64,000 nucleotides of DNA from contig NZ_JAAVNE010000008.1 in assembly GCF_012103215.1 (NCBI RefSeq), positions 62,001 to 126,000 on the forward strand, given 5' to 3'. A program made the position numbers and the translations under genes. The notes under the pieces are model-generated. The model did not search any database. It saw only the letters and a list, made by a program, of their open reading frames with translations, and was not told the DNA's origin. This stretch comes from Falsiroseomonas selenitidurans (GTDB taxonomy: Bacteria; Pseudomonadota; Alphaproteobacteria; Acetobacterales; Acetobacteraceae). This document shows, piece after piece, positions 16,429 to 25,321 of this stretch (position 1 is the first letter of the stretch; each line of letters begins with the position of its first letter).

Positions 16429-18585
16429 TCAGCCCGCCGCCTTGGCCTCGCGGCGCCGGCGGTGCAGCACGAATTCGGTGTAGCCGTTGGGCTGGGCCGC
16501 GCCCTCGAACACCAGGTCGCAGGCGGCCTTGAAGGCGGGGCCGTCGAAGCCGGGTGCCATCGGCGCATAGGCCGGGTCGCCCGCGTTCTGGCCGTCCACC
16601 ACGCCGGCCATGCGGCGCAACGTCTCCTCCACCTGCGCGCGGGAAACGATGCCGTGGCGCAGCCAGTTGGCGATGTGCTGGGCGGAGATGCGCAGCGTTG
16701 CGCGGTCTTCCATCAGCCCGACATCGTTGATGTCCGGCACCTTGGAACAGCCCACCCCCTGGTCCACCCAGCGCACCACATAGCCGAGGATGCCCTGGGC
16801 GTTGTTGTCCAGCTCCGCCTGCACGTCCTTCGGCTCCCAGTTCGTGTCCTGGGCCAGCGGGATGGTCAGGATGTCGTCCAGCCGGCCGCGGCGGCCGCCG
16901 GCAGCGATCTCCGCCTGGCGGGCGGCGACGTCCACCTGGTGGTAGTGCAGCGCGTGCAGCGTGGCCGCGGTGGGGGAGGGCACCCAGGCGGTGTTGGCGC
17001 CGGCGCGGGGGTGGCCCACCTTCTGCTCCAGCATCGCCGCCATCATGTCCGGCATGGCCCACATGCCCTTGCCGATCTGCGCCCGGCCGCGCAGGCCGCA
17101 GATCAGGCCGGTGTCGACGTTCCAGGCCTCATAGGCGGCAATCCAGGGCAGCGCCTTCATGTCGTTCTTGCGCACCACGGCGCCGGCTTCCATGGCGGTG
17201 TGGATCTCGTCGCCCGTGCGGTCCAGGAAGCCGGTGTTGATGAACACCACCCGGTCGCGGGCCGCCTTGATGCAGGCCTTGAGGTTCACCGTGGTGCGGC
17301 GTTCCTCGTCCATGATGCCCATCTTCAGCGTGGCGCGCGGCAGGCCGAGCACATCCTCCACCCGGGCGAACAGCGCGTCGGCGGCCGCCACCTCCTCCGG
17401 CCCATGCATCTTGGGCTTGACGATGTAGACGCTGCCGGTGCGGGAATTCAGGCGCTTGCCGCGGATGTCGTGCAGCGCGATGGCGCTGGTCACCAGCGCG
17501 TCCAGCACCGTCTCCGGCACCTCGGCGCCGTCCAGCGTCACCACATCGGTCATCATGTGGTGGCCGACATTGCGCACCAGCATGACGGAGCGGCCATGCA
17601 GCGTCACCGCGCTGCCGGCGGGGGTCTTCCAGACGCGGTCCGGGTTCAGCCGGCGGGTGATGGTGCGGCCGCCCTTTTCCAGATCCGCCGTCAGGTCGCC
17701 CTTCATCAGGCCGAGCCAGTTGCGATAGACGTCGATCTTGTCCGCCGCATCCACGGCCGCGACGCTGTCCTCGCAATCCATGATGGTGGTCAGCGCGGCT
17801 TCCATCACCAGGTCGGACAGGCCCGCCGGGTCGGTGCGGCCGATGGCGCTGGTGCGGTCCACATGCAGTTCCAGGTGCAGGCCGTTATTGACCAGCAGGA
17901 TGGCGGTGGGCGCCCAGGGTTCCCCCTGGAAGCCGACGCATTGCCCGGGGCGGGCCAGGCCCACCTGGCGGTCATCGGCCAGCGTCACCACCAGGGCGCC
18001 GGCTTCCACCGCATAGCCCTTGGCATCGGCGTGGCGGGCGCCACCGGCCAGCGGCGCGGCCTGGTCCAGCACGGCGCGGGCGAAGGCGATCACCTTCTCG
18101 CCGCGCTTCGGGTTGTAGCCGCGGCCCTTTTCCGCCCCATCCGTCTCCGGGATCGCATCGGTGCCGTACAGCGCGTCATACAGGCTGCCCCAGCGGGCAT
18201 TGGCGGCGTTCAGCGCGTAGCGGGCGTTGGAGACGGGGACCACCAGCTGCGGGCCGGCCATCTGGCCGATCTCGGCATCCACATCGGTGGTGCCGACGCT
18301 GAAATCCTCGGGCTCCGGCAGCAGGTAGCCGATCTCGGCCAGGAAGCCCTTGTAGGCGGGCAGGTCCACCGGGCGGGCCGGGTTGGCGCGGTGCCAGGCG
18401 TCGATCTGCGCCTGGAGGTCGTCGCGCTTCGCCAGCAGGGCGGCGTTGCGCGGCGCCCAGTCGCGCAGCAGGGCTTCCAGGCCGGACCAGAAACGGTCCG
18501 GGGCGACGCCGGTGCCGGGCAGGGCCTCGGCCTCGATGAAGGCGCGGAAGGCCGCATCCACGCCGAGTCCGCCGATTTGCGTCAT
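16429..18585 (-). CDS. glcB: malate synthase G
   Basis: Monomeric malate synthase, about 718 residues, joining glyoxylate and acetyl-CoA to malate in the glyoxylate shunt or glycolate use. Length and sequence match the G type: [17 protein letters not shown] near the active site, [28 protein letters not shown], and [22 protein letters not shown] prefer ATG 18585 (MTQIGGLGV), which follows GGAAGG at normal spacing; a GTG three codons upstream abuts that site. It is divergent from a GntR-type regulator. A plain housekeeping enzyme with no anomalies. Confidence 0.97.
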   Translation of the reverse strand: MTQIGGLGVDAAFRAFIEAEALPGTGVAPDRFWSGLEALLRDWAPRNAALLAKRDDLQAQIDAWHRANPARPVDLPAYKGFLAEIGYLLPEPEDFSVGTTDVDAEIGQMAGPQLVVPVSNARYALNAANARWGSLYDALYGTDAIPETDGAEKGRGYNPKRGEKVIAFARAVLDQAAPLAGGARHADAKGYAVEAGALVVTLADDRQVGLARPGQCVGFQGEPWAPTAILLVNNGLHLELHVDRTSAIGRTDPAGLSDLVMEAALTTIMDCEDSVAAVDAADKIDVYRNWLGLMKGDLTADLEKGGRTITRRLNPDRVWKTPAGSAVTLHGRSVMLVRNVGHHMMTDVVTLDGAEVPETVLDALVTSAIALHDIRGKRLNSRTGSVYIVKPKMHGPEEVAAADALFARVEDVLGLPRATLKMGIMDEERRTTVNLKACIKAARDRVVFINTGFLDRTGDEIHTAMEAGAVVRKNDMKALPWIAAYEAWNVDTGLICGLRGRAQIGKGMWAMPDMMAAMLEQKVGHPRAGANTAWVPSPTAATLHALHYHQVDVAARQAEIAAGGRRGRLDDILTIPLAQDTNWEPKDVQAELDNNAQGILGYVVRWVDQGVGCSKVPDINDVGLMEDRATLRISAQHIANWLRHGIVSRAQVEETLRRMAGVVDGQNAGDPAYAPMAPGFDGPAFKAACDLVFEGAAQPNGYTEFVLHRRRREAKAAG

Positions 18586-18705
18586 CCCTGCCACCCTTCC
18601 TCTCCCCGACCGCGGGGCAACCCGCTGGCGCGTCCTTAGCCCGGGTGCGGCGGCCCGTCCAAGGGGGAGGCGCGGCTTCTGTTACAGGCGCTGATTCATC
18701 CTGCT

Positions 18706-18733
18706 TTGTTAAGCGGCGAAATGACCTTACAAT
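18706..18733 (+). promoter_or_regulatory. sigma-70-like promoter for the GntR gene
   Basis: TTGTTA at 18706-18711, a 16-base spacer and TACAAT at 18728-18733, which matches the -10 consensus in five of six positions. It points toward the GTG start at 18761, leaving a leader of about 20 bases. The surrounding stretch is AT-rich compared with the genome, as expected for a shared divergent control region with malate synthase. Confidence 0.55.
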
Positions 18734-18760
18734 ATTCTCTGACCGTCCGAGGCCGCACCC

Positions 18761-19510
18761 GTGACCGCCAGCCCTGCCGAGCTCCCCGAGACGCCGTCCG
18801 CCGAGGATCCAGCCGGCGAGGGGCCGCGCCTCGCGCCGGTGCATCCGCGCACCATGGTGGAACAGGCGGCGGAGGCGGTTGTGGCGGCGGCGGCGCGGGG
18901 GGTGTTCCTGCCCGGCGACCGGCTGGTGGAAGCCGAAATCGCCCGCGAACTCGGCATCAGCCGGGTGCCGGTTCGGGAAGCGCTGCGGCTGCTGGAAAGC
19001 CAGGGCATCGTCGTCAGCACGCCCTACAAGGGCATGCGGCTGATGCAGATCACCAACCGGGCCGTGGCCGAATTGATGCGGGTGCGCACGGCGCTGGAGG
19101 CGCTGGCGCTGCGCGAGATCCTGGCCGCGGGCCCTGCCACCCGCGCCCGGCTGGCGCCCGCCCGCCGCGCCGCGGACCGCTACCTGGCGGTGGCGGAGGG
19201 GCCGGACACGGCGGCGATCGTCGCCGCGGATGAATCCTTCCATGGCGAGATCTGCCGCCTCTCCGGCAATGCCGTGTTGCATGGCATCTGGCTGAGCGTG
19301 GCGCGCCAGCTTTCCGTCGTCTGGGGGCTCGGCCACGATGTCCGCCCCAAGCCGCGCATCGCCAGCGAACATGCCGAGATCCTGGAGCGGCTGGAGCGTG
19401 GCGAGTTGGAGGGCGCCCAGGCGGCGCTGGACCGGCATCTGAGCTGGCACGAGGATCTGGATTTCGAGCGGGCGGTGGAACGCCGCCGCCAGGCCAAGGC
19501 GCGCGGCTGA
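18761..19510 (+). CDS. GntR-family transcriptional regulator (FCD type)
   Basis: A 249-residue regulator of the FadR/FCD subgroup. The winged helix-turn-helix covers about 30-95 (LVEAEIARELGISRVPVREALRLLESQG), and the helical FCD ligand domain about 100-235 with ADESFHGEIC and a C-terminal SEHAEILERL helix. The expected metal ligands Asp and His are visible. The GTG start has GAGG nine bases upstream. It is divergent from glcB and is followed by a stem-loop and then a gamma-glutamyltransferase-like gene, so either neighbour could be its target. The ligand is probably a small organic acid, as for its relatives. Confidence 0.92.
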   Translation: MTASPAELPETPSAEDPAGEGPRLAPVHPRTMVEQAAEAVVAAAARGVFLPGDRLVEAEIARELGISRVPVREALRLLESQGIVVSTPYKGMRLMQITNRAVAELMRVRTALEALALREILAAGPATRARLAPARRAADRYLAVAEGPDTAAIVAADESFHGEICRLSGNAVLHGIWLSVARQLSVVWGLGHDVRPKPRIASEHAEILERLERGELEGAQAALDRHLSWHEDLDFERAVERRRQAKARG

Positions 19511-19522
19511 GGCACGACAGCC

Positions 19523-19549
19523 CGGCCCCGGGCTTGCCGGCCGGGGCCG
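19523..19549 (+). terminator. stem-loop after GntR gene
   Basis: CGGCCCCGG (19523-19531) pairs perfectly with CCGGGGCCG (19541-19549) around a 9-base loop, just after the regulator stop (19510) and before the gene starting at 19588. No T-run follows. It probably limits read-through between the two genes. Confidence 0.5.
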
Positions 19550-19587
19550 CCGGGTCGATCCTCCGCCCGACGGAGGAGCCCGACCGC

Positions 19588-21162
19588 ATGTACCAGCCGC
19601 CCGCCTTCACCACCCAGCATTGGCAGGTCACCAAGCCTGCCGCCCATGGCCGCCGCGGCATGGTGGCCAGCCAGTCCCGCGCCGCGGCGGAAGCCGGCCT
19701 CGCCATCCTGGAGGCCGGCGGCAATGCGGCGGATGCGGCGGTCGGCATGGCCTTCGCCCTGGCGGCGATGGAACCCTGGAACAGCGGCCTCGGCGGCATC
19801 GGCTACGCCCAGGTGGCAGCCCCGGGTGGCCCGGCGGAGACCTTCGACTTCGGCCCCGTTTCCCCCGCCGGGCTGGACGCGAAGGACTTCCCCACCACCG
19901 GCCGCATGAAGCAGGACCTGTTCGCCTGGCCGGAGGTGCAGGGCGACCGCAACATCCATGGCCCGATGAGCTTCTGCATCCCCTCCGCCGTGGCGGGCTA
20001 TGCGCTGCTGCATGAACGGCGCGGCCGGCTGCCGGTGGCGGAGGTGCTGGCGCCCGCCGTGGCGCTGGCCCGGCGCGGCCTGGCGCAGGACTGGTTCACC
20101 ACCCTCAAGATCGCGAATGCGGCCTCCACGCTGAAGCTCTACCCTGAATCGGCGCGCATCTACCTGCCCGGCGGCCTGCCGCCCGTCGCGCCCTACCAGG
20201 GCACGCCCGGGTTCCTTCAGCAGGGCAACCTGCCGGCGACGCTGGAGCGCCTGCAGCGCGCCGGCTTCCGCGATTTCTACGAGGGCGAGGTGGCGGCGGC
20301 CATCGCGGCGGATGTGCAGGAGGCCGGGGGCATCCTTTCCGCCGCCGATCTCGCCGGCTGCCAGGCGCGGGTGCTGCCGGCGGTCTCCGTGCCCTGGCGC
20401 GGCCGCACCCTGCACCTGTCCAACGGCCTCACCGCCTCGCCCACCTTCCGCCGCGTGATGGCGCTGATGGAGGCGGCGGACTGGTCCGGGGATGCGCCCG
20501 GCACCGCCTGGCACCTGGCCTTCGCCAAGGCGATGCAGGACGCCTATGCGGAACGCTTGGCCGGGCTGGGGGATGCCGAGCCCAAGGGGGCGGATACCTG
20601 CACCACGCATCTCAATGTCTGCGACGCGGACGGGATGATGGTGGCGATGACCACCACGCTGCTGTCTTCCATGGGTTCGCGGGTCGTGCTGCCGCGGTCC
20701 GGCGTGCTGATGAACAACGGCGTCATGTGGTTCGACCCGCGGCCGGGCAGCGCCAACGCCATCGGGCCGAACAAGCGGCCCTTGACCAACATGTCGCCGA
20801 TCCTGGTCGCCGGGCCGGATGGCGCGCCGGAAATGGCGCTCGGCGCCTCCGGCGGGCGGCGCATCCTGGCCGCGGTCTTCCAGATGCTGTCGCTGGTCAC
20901 CGGCTTCGGCATGGCGCCGGAGGCGGCGGCGCATTTCCCGCGCCTCGATGTCAGCGGGCCGGAAGGCGCCACGGCGGATCGCCGCCTGCCTGAGGCGACG
21001 CTGGCGGGCCTGGCCGCCGCCGGGCCGCTGGAGGTGGTGGAGCACGCCGTGCTGCCGGTGAACTTCGCCTGCCCGAACCTGATCCTGATCCAGCCGGGCG
21101 GGGAGCGCGTGGGCATCACCGATGTGATGTCGCCCTGGTCCGCGGCACTCGCCCAGCCGTGA
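19588..21162 (+). CDS. gamma-glutamyltransferase family protein
   Basis: N-terminal-nucleophile hydrolase of 524 residues. ATG 19588 (MYQPPAF) is chosen because GGAGG lies about 11 bases upstream. The family begins with GRRGMVASQS and ILEAGGNAADAAVGMA. The self-processing threonine is Thr339 in CTTHLNVCDADG, the site where the precursor splits into large and small subunits. A later GASGGRRI corresponds to the substrate-binding Gly-Gly loop. No signal peptide is seen, so it may act in the cytoplasm, unlike the periplasmic glutathione enzyme. Its stop overlaps the GTG of the first GPP34 gene (GTGA). Confidence 0.92.
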   Translation: MYQPPAFTTQHWQVTKPAAHGRRGMVASQSRAAAEAGLAILEAGGNAADAAVGMAFALAAMEPWNSGLGGIGYAQVAAPGGPAETFDFGPVSPAGLDAKDFPTTGRMKQDLFAWPEVQGDRNIHGPMSFCIPSAVAGYALLHERRGRLPVAEVLAPAVALARRGLAQDWFTTLKIANAASTLKLYPESARIYLPGGLPPVAPYQGTPGFLQQGNLPATLERLQRAGFRDFYEGEVAAAIAADVQEAGGILSAADLAGCQARVLPAVSVPWRGRTLHLSNGLTASPTFRRVMALMEAADWSGDAPGTAWHLAFAKAMQDAYAERLAGLGDAEPKGADTCTTHLNVCDADGMMVAMTTTLLSSMGSRVVLPRSGVLMNNGVMWFDPRPGSANAIGPNKRPLTNMSPILVAGPDGAPEMALGASGGRRILAAVFQMLSLVTGFGMAPEAAAHFPRLDVSGPEGATADRRLPEATLAGLAAAGPLEVVEHAVLPVNFACPNLILIQPGGERVGITDVMSPWSAALAQP

Positions 21163-21824
21163 CCGAGGCGGGCCTCACCCTGGCCGAGGAGATCGTCCTC
21201 CTCGCCCTGGATGACGAGACCGGCCGGCCGGTGGGCCGCGCCGGCATGGCGCCGGACCGGGCGCTGGCCGGCGCCCTGCTGATGCAGTTGGCGCTGGCCG
21301 GGCGCATCGACACGGACGGGTCGCGGCTGATCCTGCTGGAGGCCGCGCCGACCGGCGACGCGGCGCTGGATGCGGCGCTGGCCCTTCTGGCGGCGCCGGG
21401 CGCGCCCGGCGATGCGCGCGGCGCCATCCCGCTGCTGGCCCGCGATGCCCCAGCCGCCCGCGCCGTGATCCTGGACCGCCTGGTGGCGCGCGGCCTGCTG
21501 CGCCGGGTGGAGGACCGGGTGCTGTGGATCCTGCCGGACCGCCGCCACCCCAAGGTGCCCGGCCGGCCGGAAGCGGCGGAAGCCCGCGCCCGGCTGCGCG
21601 GGATGCTGCTGCGGGAGGAGATTCCGGAGCCGCAGGACGCCCTGCTGCTCGGCCTGGCGCGCGCCGCCGGCCTGCTGCCGCTGCTGTTCACGGCGGCGGA
21701 GCTGGACCAGGTGCAGCCCTGGCTGGCGGTGGTGACGCGGATCGAAAGCCTGAACCGCGCCGTGGCGGAGGCGGTGGCGGATGTGCGCGGCGTCGGGCTG
21801 GGGACGACGCGGCGGGAGGGCTGA
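21159..21824 (+). CDS. GOLPH3/GPP34 family protein (copy 1)
   Basis: A 221-residue protein of the GPP34 family, named for eukaryotic Golgi phosphoprotein 3 and yeast Vps74, which bind phosphoinositides and sort glycosyltransferases. The family core is clear: LTLAEEIVLLALDDETG at the N-terminus, LAGALLMQLALAGRIDTD, and an RLVARGLLRRVEDRVLWILPDRR segment. It has no signal peptide or membrane span. It is translationally coupled to the gamma-glutamyltransferase-like gene through a GTGA overlap. The role of bacterial members is not known. A diverged second copy lies at 23109-23762. Confidence 0.88.
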   Translation: MTEAGLTLAEEIVLLALDDETGRPVGRAGMAPDRALAGALLMQLALAGRIDTDGSRLILLEAAPTGDAALDAALALLAAPGAPGDARGAIPLLARDAPAARAVILDRLVARGLLRRVEDRVLWILPDRRHPKVPGRPEAAEARARLRGMLLREEIPEPQDALLLGLARAAGLLPLLFTAAELDQVQPWLAVVTRIESLNRAVAEAVADVRGVGLGTTRREG

Positions 21825-21946
21825 GGGGGAACTCCGGCACGGGCCTTGCATTTCCGTTGCGCTGCTGGGGGTTTCGCGATGCAGCATCGGGCGGATGCCT
21901 GAAAGCTGGGCGAGGACCGCCCGGTCCTTCGGCTCGGAGCGCAACC

Positions 21947-22930
21947 ATGTTGCATCGTCGTCATCTTCTGGCCACCTCGGCCGCCGCCCTCTGCGCACCC
22001 AACCTCGCTTTGGCCCAAGGCACGCCCTGGCCCCGCCGCGGCAGCATCCGCCTGGTCGCCCAGTTCCCCCCGGGCGGGCTGGTGGACACGATCAGCCGCC
22101 TGATGGCGCCCTTCATCTCCCAGGCGCTGGGCCAGACCGTGGTGGTGGAGAACCGGGCCGGCTTCGGCGGTGTCATCGGCACGGACTTCGTCGCCAAGCA
22201 GCCGGCCGATGGCTACACCTTCCTGGTCAGCCATGCTTCGGTGCAGGTCTTCTCCACCGCCACCATGCCGACGCTGCCCTTCGACCCGGTGGCCGACTTC
22301 ACCCATATCGGCATGCTGGTGGAAGCCGCCAACGTGCTGATGGTGAAGGCGGATTCGCCCTTCCGCACGCTGGATGACTACATCGCGGCGGCGAAGGTGC
22401 GGCCGGTGCGCTACGGCTCCTCCGGCATCGGCTCCGCGCCGCACCTGCTCGGCGCCATGATGTCGAGCGAGGCCAAGGTGCCGAACCTGGAGCACGTGCC
22501 CTATCGCGGCAGCGCGCCCGCCATGCAGGATCTGATGGCCAACACCATCGAGAGCATGTTCGACCCGATCACCACCAATGTCGGGCCGATGCGGGACGGC
22601 ACGCTGCGCTGCCTCGGCGTCTCCTCGCCGCAGCGGCTGGCGGCCTTCCCCAACGTGCCGACCTTCGCCGAGCAGGGCTTCCCGAAGCTCACCAGCGCGC
22701 AATGGCTGGGGCTTTCTGGGCCGAAGAACCTGCCGGCGCCGATCGTGGAGCGGATGACGGCGCTGATCCCGCCGCTGCTGCAACGGCCGGAACTGGTGGC
22801 GCGGTTCGAGGATCTGGTGACGCTGCCGCGCAACCCGCCGCCGCTGGGGGCCGATTTCGTGCGGCTGATGCAGGCGGACATCGCCGCCTGGACCGCGGTG
22901 GCACGCCAGTTCAACATCGTGGTGGCCTGA
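21947..22930 (+). CDS. Bug/TctC family periplasmic solute-binding protein
   Basis: Periplasmic binding protein, 327 residues. The start at 21947 (MLHRRHLLATSAAA) follows GGAG at eight bases and gives a signal peptide ending at NLALAQ. Family landmarks are LVAQFPPGG, VVVENRAGFGG, YGSSGIGSAPH and HVPYRGSAPAMQD. It lies alone between the two GPP34 genes, with no TctA or TctB near, so it must dock to a permease encoded elsewhere. Substrate unknown. Confidence 0.93.
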   Translation: MLHRRHLLATSAAALCAPNLALAQGTPWPRRGSIRLVAQFPPGGLVDTISRLMAPFISQALGQTVVVENRAGFGGVIGTDFVAKQPADGYTFLVSHASVQVFSTATMPTLPFDPVADFTHIGMLVEAANVLMVKADSPFRTLDDYIAAAKVRPVRYGSSGIGSAPHLLGAMMSSEAKVPNLEHVPYRGSAPAMQDLMANTIESMFDPITTNVGPMRDGTLRCLGVSSPQRLAAFPNVPTFAEQGFPKLTSAQWLGLSGPKNLPAPIVERMTALIPPLLQRPELVARFEDLVTLPRNPPPLGADFVRLMQADIAAWTAVARQFNIVVA

Positions 22931-23108
22931 CGCCGCGGCGCGGCCATCGGCGGCCGGTCGCGATGCAACCGTTCGGGCGTACAAGGGCGTCGGGATCAGG
23001 CCGCCGGAGGGCGCGTCGAGGCGCGTGAGGACGCTGTCATGAGGCGCTGCCATGGATGGCCCCGCACCGGGCTTCCATGGCAGGCTGCCCGCAAAGACGG
23101 GGGCCGCG

Positions 23109-23762
23109 ATGTCGCTGACCATGCCGGAGGAGATCCTGCTTCTCCTCCTCGATGACGAGACGGGCAAGCCGGTGGGCCTTCCCGGCCCGGCCGGGGATCT
23201 GGCGCTGGCCGGCGCCATCCTGATGGAACTGGCGCTGGCCGGGCGCATCGACACCGATCTGGACCATCTTGTGGTGGTGCAGCAGCGGCCGACCGGCGAT
23301 GGGCTGCTGGATGGCGTGCTGGCGCGGCTGGCCGCCAGCCCGGCGCCGCGCACCAGCCGCGCCTGGATCCAGGACCTCGCCAAGACCGGCCCGCAGATGC
23401 GCGCCGCGGTGCTGGAACGCCTGGTGGCGGGCGGCGTGCTGCGGCGGATCGAGGATCGCTTCCTCTGGGTCTTCCCGGAGCGCCGCTACCCCAAGGCCAC
23501 CGGCCGGGCCGAAACCGCGGAGGTGCGCCGCCGCCTGCGCGCCGTCCTGCTGGAGGATGAGATCCCCGACCCCCGCGATGCCCTGCTGATCGGCCTGGCG
23601 CGCGCCACCGGCCTGGTGCCGCTGGTGCTGGACGAGGCCGAGGCGGCGCAGGCGGCGCCGCGGGTGGAGCAGGTGGCGGGGCTGGAGGAGCTCTCCCGCT
23701 CCCTCTCCGCCGCCACCCGCGATGTCTACGCGACTTTGCTGCGCCAGGGCGCCGTGCACTAG
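23109..23762 (+). CDS. GOLPH3/GPP34 family protein (copy 2)
   Basis: Second GPP34 protein, 217 residues from ATG 23109 (MSLTMPEEI). It aligns along its whole length with the copy at 21159: LLLLLDDETGKPVG, LAGAILMELALAGRIDTD, RPTGDGLLDGVLARLAA, RLVAGGVLRRIEDRFLWVFPERR, and the closing LIGLARATGLVPLVL. The two are diverged paralogs separated by a Bug gene. An in-frame ATG at 23052 would add 19 residues without a ribosome-binding site. The gene is convergent with a glycosyltransferase gene. That is suggestive because eukaryotic GOLPH3 handles glycosyltransferases, but the functional link is only inference. Confidence 0.87.
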   Translation: MSLTMPEEILLLLLDDETGKPVGLPGPAGDLALAGAILMELALAGRIDTDLDHLVVVQQRPTGDGLLDGVLARLAASPAPRTSRAWIQDLAKTGPQMRAAVLERLVAGGVLRRIEDRFLWVFPERRYPKATGRAETAEVRRRLRAVLLEDEIPDPRDALLIGLARATGLVPLVLDEAEAAQAAPRVEQVAGLEELSRSLSAATRDVYATLLRQGAVH

Positions 23763-23830
23763 AAAGCCCTCTCCAGGAGGCGTGGGGGAGGGGGCATCCC
23801 GGCATCGGCGCCCCCCCCCGCAACACCGCC

Positions 23831-25141
23831 TCAGCCCGCGCCGCGCAGCACCTCGGCCACCCGCCGGGCCACCGGGTCCAGCGCCTCCGCCCAGTCCCGC
23901 GGCAGGTGCAGCGTGCCTTCCCGCGCCCGGCCGTCCGCCACCATCCGGGCGGCGCGCACCAGGCCCGCCGACAGGCCCTCCACCGTGGCTTCCGTCGCCA
24001 CGATGTTGGGCGAGAGCCCTTCCAGCACCGGCACCGTCTTGACCGAGAAGGCGTTGGTCACCGCCACCCCGCCGCAGGCCGCCATCTCCAGCGCCGGGTA
24101 GCCGGTGTGCGGCGAGAGCATCGGTGCCAGCAGCACATCCGCCTCCCTCAACTGGTCGGCATAGGCCAGGTAGCCGCGCCAGGGGGAAGCGCGCAGGACG
24201 TGGCCATGGCCCAGGTCGAGCTCCGGCACGCCGCCGCGGCCGCCGATCGCCAGCATCCGCCAGCCGGCCAGCGCCGGGTCCGCCGCGGCGCGGCGCAGCG
24301 CCTCCAGCCCCAGCCCGAACAGGTTCCGGTGGTTGGAGGGCCGGGCATAGAACAGCAGCGTGCGCGGGCCCGGCGGGGCGGGGCCTTCCGGCGGGTGGAA
24401 GACGCGGCTTTCGATCGCCGGCTCGAAGGCCATGCTGCGTTCGCGGAAGGCCGGGTCGGCGAAGCGGCCATGGCCGGTACGGAAGAAATACTCGGCCAGC
24501 AGGGTCTCGTTGGTGATCGGCCAGAAATCCATGCCGTAGGTTTCCAGCGCCAGCGCGTGGTTGCTGGACCAGGCGTAGAAGCCGGCCTCGAACTCCTGCA
24601 GCATGTAGAGGAATTGCGGCCGGCGCATCCGCGGCAGCACCGGCTTCAACTGCTGCGCCGTGGTCCAATGCGTCGCCATGAAGACCTCGCCGGGGCCGAC
24701 CGCCAGCGGCGCCTCGGCCAGGGCGGCGGTCTCCACCGCGATCTCCGGGATCGCGCCGCCCACCAGCGCCGCCAGGTGCTGGCGGAGCCACGGCGCCGAG
24801 ACGCCGCCCGGGCGCACCGTGGTCACCAGCCGCACCGGGATGCCCTGGCGGGCGATGCGTACCGCCAGGTTCAGGATGGTGTTCGGCCCGCCCGTCATGC
24901 CGTCCTCGGTCAGCGCCGGGTTCAGCACGTTCAGCCGCATCGCCTCGCCCAGCGCCGGGTCCACTCGGACATGCATCGGCACGGGGTTCATGATGTCCAC
25001 CAGCCTTTCCCGGAACAGGTCGGGGTGGGTCACCTGCATCACATTGCCGGCGAAGGCCTGCGGGTCGCGCCGCAGCAGCGCGGCATGGGCGCGCAGCCGG
25101 CCGCCCAGCCGGGCGGCCTGGGCCAGGATGCGCTTCACCAT
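23831..25141 (-). CDS. WsaF-like glycosyltransferase
   Basis: GT-B-fold glycosyltransferase of 436 residues resembling rhamnosyltransferase WsaF. The N-terminal half holds GMTGGPNTILNLAVRIARQG and FMATHWTTAQQLKPVL; the C-terminal half holds FYARPSNHRNLFGLGLEAL and the acceptor/donor region LAPMLSPHTGYPALEMAACGG. No membrane span or signal peptide is present, so it acts in the cytoplasm, probably on surface polysaccharide or S-layer glycan. No other glycan genes are adjacent, apart from the deacetylase at 26817. Confidence 0.85.
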   Translation of the reverse strand: MVKRILAQAARLGGRLRAHAALLRRDPQAFAGNVMQVTHPDLFRERLVDIMNPVPMHVRVDPALGEAMRLNVLNPALTEDGMTGGPNTILNLAVRIARQGIPVRLVTTVRPGGVSAPWLRQHLAALVGGAIPEIAVETAALAEAPLAVGPGEVFMATHWTTAQQLKPVLPRMRRPQFLYMLQEFEAGFYAWSSNHALALETYGMDFWPITNETLLAEYFFRTGHGRFADPAFRERSMAFEPAIESRVFHPPEGPAPPGPRTLLFYARPSNHRNLFGLGLEALRRAAADPALAGWRMLAIGGRGGVPELDLGHGHVLRASPWRGYLAYADQLREADVLLAPMLSPHTGYPALEMAACGGVAVTNAFSVKTVPVLEGLSPNIVATEATVEGLSAGLVRAARMVADGRAREGTLHLPRDWAEALDPVARRVAEVLRGAG

Positions 25142-25321
25142 GGCAGGCGGTGTTCCCCTCGGGCTGTGTCCATGCGAGCGGTCCTACACCCGGCGCGGCG
25201 CGGCACCATCCCCGTCCGGCCGGGGTCTTCCCGGCGGCACCGGGCGGAATCGTTCCGTGCCAGGCACTTGCCCGCCAGGCGCGGCGCCGGCTTGGCGAAG
25301 TGTTGAAGCGACGGCGCCGGC

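Noticed and set aside
16429-21162. A complete glyoxylate or glycolate operon around malate synthase G.
   Set aside because: Only glcB and a divergent GntR gene are present; glcDEF and isocitrate lyase are absent from the window.
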